17,679 nt of DNA, from the NCBI GenBank assembly GCA_005239795.1, contig SBBH01000049.1:1-17679 (forward strand), read 5' to 3'. The notes below the pieces were generated by a model. That model searched no databases and was not told the DNA's origin. It was given only the letters and a program-made list of their open reading frames with translations. Source of the stretch: Planctomycetales bacterium (GTDB taxonomy: Bacteria > Planctomycetota > SBBH01). Shown here in pieces: positions 7,017 to 12,870 of the stretch (its first letter is position 1; every line of letters begins with the position of its first letter). A program made the translations under genes and the position numbers.

Positions 7017-7940
7017 TCACTTCTTGAGGGGGCTCCAGGGCCCGCTAGGTTTCCACACCCCCTCGAAGGCCTTCCCCTTCTGCAGGGATGTCGCGACCGG
7101 CCCGATGAAATCGGCGACCCTTCCCGCGGCGTCCCGGAATTTCTGCGGGGCCTCGGTCAGCTGTTGTCTGCGAAGGTAGGCTTTCCACTGGGCCTGCTTG
7201 GCGGGATCCCCGCGAAACTCCTCCGTCAGGGCGATGGTGTTGCCCGACACCTCCGTCCCGCGTTGGCGGAATACCTTCTGGATAGCGGTCGAGATCTGTT
7301 TTCCCTTGAACTCGCACCGCTCTGACAGGACCCAGATGTCGAAGAAGTCTTTCATGCGGCTGTTGAGCCTCCCGCGCATCACCATGGCCTGGAACTTTTC
7401 GGCGATCGAGCTTTCCATCGAATACCCCCGGAGCCGCGGGGCGGGGTTATCTAGGAGCGTGGGGAAGTCGATCGTGATCGGCGACAGGACAGGGTCGCCA
7501 AACCCCACGTCAATCTGCATCAGCACGCGCGAGCGCCCTAGGAAGACAGGGAAGCGGACACGCACTCCCATGTACTTTGCCTCCTCGGCGATGGGGCCTC
7601 CCAGGACGCGGTTGGCAGCGAAGACCAGCCCGTCCGGCTCGACCTGTTCGGCGCAGATCTCCCGGAAGACGCGGACGACGTTTTCGACCTCATTGTCGAT
7701 CTTCCCCAAAAGATCGATGTCCGCCGTCGGGCGCGCCACCGCGATCTTCCAGGCCGGGAACACGAACGCCCCCTTCAGGATGAACTTGTCCGCATGGGGC
7801 GACCGGGAGAGCCGGTACAGGTACCGCTCCATCGCGTAGAGCTTGAAGTACTCCTCGAACGGCCGGCTGGCCTGGTGCGCCTTGTTGAGAAGGCGCTGGT
7901 GCACGGAGTGGACGGGATTCTTGACCGGCCGGTCGGTCAC
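7017..7940 (-). CDS. abiEii: AbiEii/AbiGii-type toxin, nucleotidyltransferase (type IV TA)
   Basis: The 307-aa protein has the layout of the AbiEii nucleotidyltransferase family: LKGAFVF (55-61, standing where the family has LKGGT), the metal-binding TADIDL motif (72-77, Asp74 and Asp76), a third acidic position in QIDVGFGD (Asp144), and the C-terminal EKFQAMVMRGR...RMKDFFDIW block (181-203). AbiEii-class toxins transfer nucleotides onto RNA (tRNA acceptor ends for the related MenT family), halting translation during phage infection. It starts with GTG at 7940, overlapping the antitoxin stop by 4 nt (GTGA), which implies translational coupling. The C-terminal 60 residues diverge and end in PLKK. 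It looks intact. Confidence 0.9.
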   Translation of the reverse strand: MTDRPVKNPVHSVHQRLLNKAHQASRPFEEYFKLYAMERYLYRLSRSPHADKFILKGAFVFPAWKIAVARPTADIDLLGKIDNEVENVVRVFREICAEQVEPDGLVFAANRVLGGPIAEEAKYMGVRVRFPVFLGRSRVLMQIDVGFGDPVLSPITIDFPTLLDNPAPRLRGYSMESSIAEKFQAMVMRGRLNSRMKDFFDIWVLSERCEFKGKQISTAIQKVFRQRGTEVSGNTIALTEEFRGDPAKQAQWKAYLRRQQLTEAPQKFRDAAGRVADFIGPVATSLQKGKAFEGVWKPSGPWSPLKK

Positions 7941-8560
7941 AGGAGGGCTTCCAGGTAGGGGGTGATGACCTTCGTCACGCGGCAGATCTTCGCATAGCGG
8001 AGGATCTTCTCCACGTCGAAGCGCTTGCGCTCCTTGTAGAGCTTGAGCGCCTCGAGAACGGAGTCCATTCCGATCCGATTGCGGAATTTGAAGCAGTCGG
8101 CGAGGGTCTTTTCGGGGTCGTAGATCCGCACGTCGACCCCGTCCAGCCGGTGGGTGACGACTCCTTCCGTGAACGCTTTGCCTGAAAAGTGGAAGACGCG
8201 CGTCGGAGGGGTCGCCACGCGGGGCGGCTCCGTCCCGGTCTTCACGGCCAGATAGACTTCCTTGGAAATCTGCGTTGTGATCTCGTGGAAGGAAAGCGCT
8301 GAGACAAGGCAGACCACCCCCTGGGGCGCCCGGGCGGCCACGGTCACGAGGTCGGGATTCCCCAGCGGGGGGAGCGACGCCAGGCGGAAGACCCCCCGGC
8401 TAAGCTGGTCCAGCACGCCTGCCTCGCGCATGGCGTAGAGGGTCCGCGGGTGGATCCCCAGATCGATCGCCTCCCCGGTCCGAAGCAGGCCCCCATGCCT
8501 CTGGAAGACCGCTTTGGCGCCCGAGAAGTCCTTGCCGTTTCCGTTCTTCATGGCTCGCAT
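7937..8560 (-). CDS. abiEi: AbiEi antitoxin, winged-helix repressor
   Basis: The N-terminal part has the HGGLLRTGEAIDLGIHPRTLY winged-helix signature, followed by LDQLSRGVFRLAS. The C-terminal domain has DPEKTLADCFKFRNRIG and RFDVEKILRYAKI. This is the AbiEi pattern: the antitoxin neutralises AbiEii and represses its own operon. Starts are possible at GTG 8578, ATG 8575, ATG 8560 and ATG 8551. ATG 8560 (207 aa) is chosen because a GGTG sits about 9 nt upstream and the proposed transcript would start near 8591. Its stop overlaps the toxin GTG. The promoter and an inverted-repeat operator are visible upstream. Confidence 0.88.
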   Translation of the reverse strand: MRAMKNGNGKDFSGAKAVFQRHGGLLRTGEAIDLGIHPRTLYAMREAGVLDQLSRGVFRLASLPPLGNPDLVTVAARAPQGVVCLVSALSFHEITTQISKEVYLAVKTGTEPPRVATPPTRVFHFSGKAFTEGVVTHRLDGVDVRIYDPEKTLADCFKFRNRIGMDSVLEALKLYKERKRFDVEKILRYAKICRVTKVITPYLEALL

Positions 8561-8608
8561 GGATAGAAACACCATCACTTAATAATATCTATAGGTAATT
8601 CTATCCAT
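8559..8608. promoter_or_regulatory. abiE operator: 10-bp inverted repeat
   Basis: ATGGATAGAA (8559-8568) and TTCTATCCAT (8599-8608) are perfect reverse complements separated by 30 bp. The right arm overlaps the -10 box and the left arm overlaps the start codon. AbiEi antitoxins are known to bind paired inverted repeats in the abiE promoter and bend it, so this is the expected autoregulatory site. Confidence 0.75.
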
Positions 8609-8625
8609 TGACGGGCGTCTGTCAA
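8598..8625 (-). promoter_or_regulatory. abiE promoter
   Basis: On the minus strand a consensus TTGACA (8625-8620), a 16-bp spacer and TAGAAT (8603-8598) form a strong sigma-70 promoter, with transcription expected near 8591. The -35 is part of a small TTGAC/GTCAA dyad (8608-8612, 8621-8625). Confidence 0.7.
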
Positions 8626-8641
8626 GAAAGCCCAAGTGGCG

Positions 8642-8688
8642 CTGATCAGATCATCACATCACGAAGGCGCATCCTGATCAGATTGCGC
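8642..8688. promoter_or_regulatory. Two CTGATCAG palindromes, possible operator pair
   Basis: CTGATCAG occurs at 8642-8649 and 8674-8681, with centres 32 bp apart (about three helical turns). The second copy extends to an imperfect 22-bp palindrome (8667-8688) with GCGCA/TGCGC outer arms. They lie between the divergent abiE promoter and the primase fragment. No regulator is identified. Confidence 0.45.
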
Positions 8689-8813
8689 ACCCGCTCCATC
8701 TCTGCGGAAAAAACTGGAAGACCCTTGTCCCCGCCTTCTCTCCATGAGGGGACTTCTATCGGTAACAGACGTGGCGCGCCCGTTTGCGCCCGGACCGAGC
8801 GAGGAGGGGGACC

Positions 8814-9101
8814 ATGCAAGAAACATCAGAGGAAGAGAGCCCGTCGCCGCCACCCCAACTGGGGAGCCAGACCCAGGAGTTCCTGCGGGCGTTGTTCGAG
8901 CACCTGCCGCCGGGGGCGATCGAGATCCGGGTCCTAGAGGAGTGCCGCCCCGGAAAGGTGCTCGCCCGCCACTGGTACCCCGGCGCCGACGCCCTGATCG
9001 CCGTCGCGCCGAAGTTCATCAACCTGGCCCGCGACAAGGGGGCGGGGTTCTTCTTCGGCATCCCCCCGAGACTCGAAGATGGCAAGGGAAAGAGGGAATA
9101 A
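8814..9101 (+). pseudogene. N-terminal fragment of a primase-like (PrimPol) protein
   Basis: ATG at 8814 follows a strong GAGGAGGGGGACC ribosome site and gives 95 aa. After a Pro/Ser/Glu-rich start, the segment FLRALFEHLPPG, then IEIRVLE, RHWYPGADALI and FFFGIPPRLEDGKGKRE matches the N-terminal lead-in of archaeo-eukaryotic-type primases of plasmids and phages, which read EIR...FFGVxPR before the catalytic DxD core. The frame stops exactly where that core should begin, so catalytic residues are absent. It is read as a truncated gene from a mobile element. It could instead be a short protein in its own right. The family assignment rests on a remembered pattern, not an alignment. Confidence 0.55.
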
Positions 9102-9146
9102 CGAGCGAACAGTCTCAAAAAATCTACAATAGTTTTTGTGGAGGCA

Positions 9147-9601
9147 ATGAAAAGAAGACTGGCCCGTCTGGAATGGGCCGATCAGGCGACAGGGAAGATG
9201 ATGCGGTCTCTCCCGAAAAACCGATGGCGGTTCGCTCCCGCCCGCGGAGCCCGAACGCTGGGAGAGTTTTGAGCCATTTTTTTGGCCTTCAAACGGGATT
9301 CTTAAAGGCTTTTGAGACGGGAGAACTCAGCCGAAAAAAATGGCAGGCCCAAGAAACGCCCATCCGGACTTTAGCGGAAGTCCACCGCCGCTTCAAAACA
9401 GTCCAGCTTCAAAGGACCCGCACAGCCAGGAAACTGACGGCTCGGAAGCTTGAAAGAAGAGTGTGCTTTTGCAGCAAGAGGGTCCTGGCACGAGGGTTAC
9501 TCTATTCTCTTTACGATGAGTACTGTCACCACCGGGGCCAGTTGACAATCCACCTTCGCTGTCTCGGCATCACTCCCGCTCCCCTTTACGAGGACGAATG
9601 A
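9147..9601 (+). pseudogene. DinB-family gene broken by a single-base frameshift
   Basis: ATG at 9147 follows GTGGAGG closely, and a TACAAT lies at 9125-9130. The first frame reads MKRRLARLEWADQATGKMM and reaches GARTLGEF before a TGA at 9270. The next frame continues at once with LSHFFGLQTGFLKAFETGEL and ends in YDEYCHHRGQLTIHLRCLG. The terminal HHRGQ is the metal-ligand signature of the DinB/YfiT four-helix fold (thiol-dependent transferases and related enzymes). One extra T in the TTTT run at 9267-9270 would restore the full frame of about 151 aa. It is either a real pseudogene or a sequencing or assembly error. Confidence 0.8.
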
Positions 9602-9757
9602 CCGGAGCGCTCGAGACGCCGACGACGATGGCAAAACCGGATCGGCGGCTCCTGTCATGGTGGAACTGGAAGGACCGCCCCTTTCCGGGCGAACAAGCAC
9701 CAGGGCGATGATCCTCGAAACAATCAGGCGTCGGATCGAACGGGAGGAGCGCGACGG

Positions 9758-9956
9758 TTTTCTCGCCCGCCGGTCCGGGAACTCAAGGGGCTCCAGAGGA
9801 TTTCCCTGGCGCCCGGCGAGGTCCAAACGGTCTCGGGTGGGGCACCAGGAACTGCGGATGCTCGATCAGACGCTCCGGTGGGTCGTGGAGCCGGGAACGT
9901 TCGACATCCAGGTCGGCCCGAGCTCCGTCCAGCTCCAAAGTGCCGATCTCATCGTC
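9758..9956 (+). pseudogene. Remnant of a GH3 beta-glucosidase C-terminal Fn3-like domain
   Basis: The first part reads RPPVRELKGLQRISLAPGE, the start of the fibronectin-III-like domain that ends many glycoside hydrolase family 3 enzymes. After a frame change near 9835-9845 it continues with QELRMLDQTLRWVVEPGTF and DIQVGPSSVQLQSADLIV, the end of the same domain. Only the last 65 residues or so of an enzyme of roughly 700-800 aa remain, with at least one indel. There is no start, and the minus-strand HEAT gene overlaps it. It is a decayed fragment. Confidence 0.75.
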
Positions 9957-10454
9957 CTCCCCGATAAGACGCGAGGATCCCGCCCTCAAGAGATTCAGTG
10001 CCAGCACCGCGGCCCGGCGGGTCCCCCAGTCGGAACTCGCGAGCATCGGGGCGATCGCCGGGACGAGCGAGGCGTCGCCCAAGGAGCCGACGACCCACCC
10101 CGCGCGGTGGCGCACCAGCGGATCGGAATCCCCGAAAAGCGCGATGATCCGGGGGGCAACGGACCGCCCCCCGCACTCGGCGAGCGCCTCGACCACGGCG
10201 GCCCGCACCGAGGAAGAAGCCTCTGCATCCTCCAGGAAAAGACACAGGATCTCCGCGGCAGCGGGAGAATGCGCCTGCCAGCGCGCAGCGAAATCCCGCA
10301 CGTTCTCTTCGCTGGGAGTGGTGAAGAGAAACTCGGCCGCACCCGTCAGAAAAGGGTCGCCCCTGGCCAGCTCCCGCGCGGCCGCGCACAGCGCCGAACG
10401 CGGGTGCCCCTGCCGATCTCCGCATGCCCCCCTTGCCGCCCCGGTCGGTTCCAT
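9783..10454 (-). CDS. Short HEAT-repeat protein, probably truncated
   Basis: The 223-aa frame starts at an ATG at 10454 preceded by GAAGGGAT. Residues from about 45 to 160 form helical HEAT/PBS-lyase-type repeats, for example VRAAVVEALAECGGRSVAPR and VRHRAGWVVGSLGDASLVPA, then WGTRRAAVLALNLLRAGSS. Such repeats make protein-binding scaffolds. The last 60 codons or so are antisense to the GH3 remnant and look unrelated to HEAT, so the true C-terminus has probably been lost and the frame merely runs on. Upstream, an alternate frame (DFPALFASSLKAAAPEDRQ) may be the original N-terminus joined by a frameshift. It follows the HEAT lipoprotein gene on the same strand by 119 nt. Confidence 0.5.
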   Translation of the reverse strand: MEPTGAARGACGDRQGHPRSALCAAARELARGDPFLTGAAEFLFTTPSEENVRDFAARWQAHSPAAAEILCLFLEDAEASSSVRAAVVEALAECGGRSVAPRIIALFGDSDPLVRHRAGWVVGSLGDASLVPAIAPMLASSDWGTRRAAVLALNLLRAGSSRLIGEDDEIGTLELDGARADLDVERSRLHDPPERLIEHPQFLVPHPRPFGPRRAPGKSSGAP

Positions 10455-10573
10455 ATCCCTTCTGCAATGTACCTGGCATCCGCCGCCTCGGCCGGAACTT
10501 GCCGATCTTCGGGCGCGGCCGCTTTCAAAGAGGATGCAAAAAGAGCAGGGAAGTCCCGGCGCGGGCGACGGAA

Positions 10574-12847
10574 CTATTGGTCCGTTTCCTTGAGAGCGGG
10601 GCTCGTCCAATCTGTGGTCTCGGCCAGCCACTGGCGCCACCGCGGGATGTCGGCGCCGAACTTCTGACCCGTGTACTCCTTCAGGTGCTCGATCGCGTGC
10701 GCCGGGATATACGCGTAACAGGAGATCCCCCACTCGAAATAAACGTTGGGATAGCAGAACTGCCGACGCGGCGCGCGCCTGGGCCAGCGCGCAAGCAGAT
10801 TTTCAAGGTGGCCCACCATCTCTTCCGCAAACGCCTTTTTCCTGGCGGGCGTGACCGCCTCGCCCGCCTTCTCGGGATCCCCATTCAAGTATTGGAGTGC
10901 GGCAAAGATGTTCTGGTAGCACCAGCCGGGATGTTCCTCTTCCATCATCATCCGATGCAGATAGGGGATGACGCGGCGATCTCCCGCCTCGGCCAGGGCC
11001 AACATCGCCTTCGATCTGAGATTCGCGTCGTGGGGAGGCTGGCAAAGTTCCATGAGAAGATCTGCCAGGCGCCGGCGCTGGTCATCCGAAAGGCCGGGAA
11101 ACTCCGCGAGAAAAACAAGGCAGGCCCGCGCCCGGGGATGCTCTTCCGGATCCGCCAGGGCTTTTAAAAGCGCATCGAAAACCTCAGGTCTCGGGATCAG
11201 GTCCTGGGTCTCCCAGCGATCGGGGCGCTGGATCATGCAGGCGATGCAGAGATCCCGAAGCTCAGTGCTGACATCGCGGGCCTCCGGCTCCGCCACGATA
11301 TAGTCCAGGCATTGGCGCGAGATCCGCCCTGGGTCCATCCGCCCCAGACCGGTGAGGTTACGCCGAAAGGCATGGGAGAGGAGAAATCCCTCGCCCAGAT
11401 TCCTTGGATGGCGGTGCTCCCACGCCCGCTCGAAGACCTCCAGCGCCCGCCGGTCCTCGATGGCCACGAGAAGGTCCAGAGCAGCGATCTTGAGAATGAG
11501 GCTCTTTTCAGAAGCCGCGAGCGCCGCAATCCGGCCGGCGCGAGGCGCCAGGATCTCCTTCAGACGCGCCGCAGTCTCTTCCTTTTGGGGCTCGGGATCC
11601 TGCGTTCCCTTCCGCGGGAGGATCTCCGCAAACGCCAGGCAAGTTTCTTTCGCGACCGCTTCGTCGGGCGCGTCGAAAAGCGCCCCGCAAAGCGCCAGAA
11701 GCGATTCCAACGCGGCAGGGTCTTCGCTCCTCCCAGCGGCCAGGAGAAGGCGCCCCACGAGATGGGGAAGGCGATCGAAGCTGGGATCCCTCTCAAAAAA
11801 ACGTCGGCAGGCTTCGGCGAGAGAAGGGATGTCGGCCGGTTCGAATACTTCCGAAGGGAAGGCGGAGAGGACGGTCAAGGCGCGCCGGAACTCCTCCCCT
11901 TCCCGATCAGCGTCAGCGCGGCTGCCGCACACGTCACACCAGCGGCGATACAACACCTCCACATCTTCTTTTTGACTGTGGTGAAGGGCTGCGGCCATAG
12001 CGCAGGCGATTCCCGACGGCGACAGCGACGGATCCCCAAGCGCCGCCAGGAGCCGCTCTCGCCAACGCTCGCGGTTTTCGGGATATCCCACGCGGAATTT
12101 CTCCATCATCGCTCCATAAGGCCATCCGGGATCGTGGAAGTGGGGAGCCGTACTGTTGGCGATCGGGACGATTTGCGGGATCAAGAGGTCGACCATCCTT
12201 CCCTCCAACTCGGCGTCCTTGGTCTTGTGCTGCATGAGCCGCAGGAGCGCCTCACAGCACTTCGCCCGCACGAGGGGGTGCGGATCGCCGGCAAGGCGCT
12301 CGATCACGCGGAGCGCCGCTGCCTCCCGCAACGAGGCGGCGGTGAACGCCGCGACGGCGCGCACGCGTTCTGAAGGGTGGCCAGCGAGCTCCTCCAGGGC
12401 GGCGCCGCGCTTTTCGAGGTCCGGGATCTTGACGACGGCCAGCCACAGGGTGCCGGCCAGCGACTTGCCGCGGCTCCGCTCAAGCCCCCCTCCGATCGAG
12501 GCGTAGAGCCCCCGATCTTCCGGGACGCGCACAAGCTCTCCGACCAGAAACGCAATGACAGCACCCCCCTGCTCTACCAGGAGGACTTGCGCCGCCAGAC
12601 TCACGGCGTCACTCTTGTCCGCGAGCGCCGTGACGCAGAGCGAATTGGCACTGGGCAGATGGGATTTCAAAGCCAACAGGGTCTCGCGGCGCTCCCGCCA
12701 ATCGGGCGACGCCAGCCTCGGCGCGAGCGCCTCAAGAGACGAGGACGACGACTCGATTCCAGAAGGCTTGGTGCAAGAGGCCGTGAAAACGAGAACCGCC
12801 GCCGCCAAAAATCCACCGTGTAAGGATTCGCGCAAAAATAACCGCAC
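10574..12847 (-). CDS. Large HEAT-repeat lipoprotein
   Basis: The 757-aa product starts with a signal peptide, a hydrophobic stretch at residues 12-22 and then TASC with Cys25 as the likely lipidation site (a slightly unusual lipobox, Thr at -3). The rest is almost all alpha-helical HEAT/armadillo-type repeats, clear at LASPDWRERRETLLALKSHL, at HPSERVRAVAAFTAASLREA and at NLRSKAMLALAEAGDRRVIP. It ends with WRQWLAET, a closing seen in planctomycete HEAT proteins. It is probably anchored to a membrane facing the periplasm and acts as a binding scaffold; the partner is unknown. The start is GTG at 12847, 23 bp from the divergent thrS start, with TATTCT 8 nt upstream. AAGGGG just before the GTG is too close for a normal ribosome site. 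Confidence 0.85.
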   Translation of the reverse strand: MRLFLRESLHGGFLAAAVLVFTASCTKPSGIESSSSSLEALAPRLASPDWRERRETLLALKSHLPSANSLCVTALADKSDAVSLAAQVLLVEQGGAVIAFLVGELVRVPEDRGLYASIGGGLERSRGKSLAGTLWLAVVKIPDLEKRGAALEELAGHPSERVRAVAAFTAASLREAAALRVIERLAGDPHPLVRAKCCEALLRLMQHKTKDAELEGRMVDLLIPQIVPIANSTAPHFHDPGWPYGAMMEKFRVGYPENRERWRERLLAALGDPSLSPSGIACAMAAALHHSQKEDVEVLYRRWCDVCGSRADADREGEEFRRALTVLSAFPSEVFEPADIPSLAEACRRFFERDPSFDRLPHLVGRLLLAAGRSEDPAALESLLALCGALFDAPDEAVAKETCLAFAEILPRKGTQDPEPQKEETAARLKEILAPRAGRIAALAASEKSLILKIAALDLLVAIEDRRALEVFERAWEHRHPRNLGEGFLLSHAFRRNLTGLGRMDPGRISRQCLDYIVAEPEARDVSTELRDLCIACMIQRPDRWETQDLIPRPEVFDALLKALADPEEHPRARACLVFLAEFPGLSDDQRRRLADLLMELCQPPHDANLRSKAMLALAEAGDRRVIPYLHRMMMEEEHPGWCYQNIFAALQYLNGDPEKAGEAVTPARKKAFAEEMVGHLENLLARWPRRAPRRQFCYPNVYFEWGISCYAYIPAHAIEHLKEYTGQKFGADIPRWRQWLAETTDWTSPALKETDQ

Positions 12848-12870
12848 GGCCCCTTAGAATACGCCCCCCC
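12848..12870. promoter_or_regulatory. Symmetric bidirectional -10 between thrS and the HEAT lipoprotein gene
   Basis: The 23 bp between the two start codons contain TAGAATA at 12855-12861. Read rightwards, TAGAAT lies 10 nt before the thrS ATG. Read leftwards, the overlapping TATTCT (12861-12856) lies 8 nt before the GTG at 12847. Both mRNAs would be leaderless. The -35 sequences would lie inside the opposite gene and are not clear. Confidence 0.55.

Noticed and set aside
3790..9956. An att site duplicated from the tRNA-Val 3' end
   Set aside because: I looked for copies of the T-arm and acceptor end to the right of the tRNA and saw none by eye.
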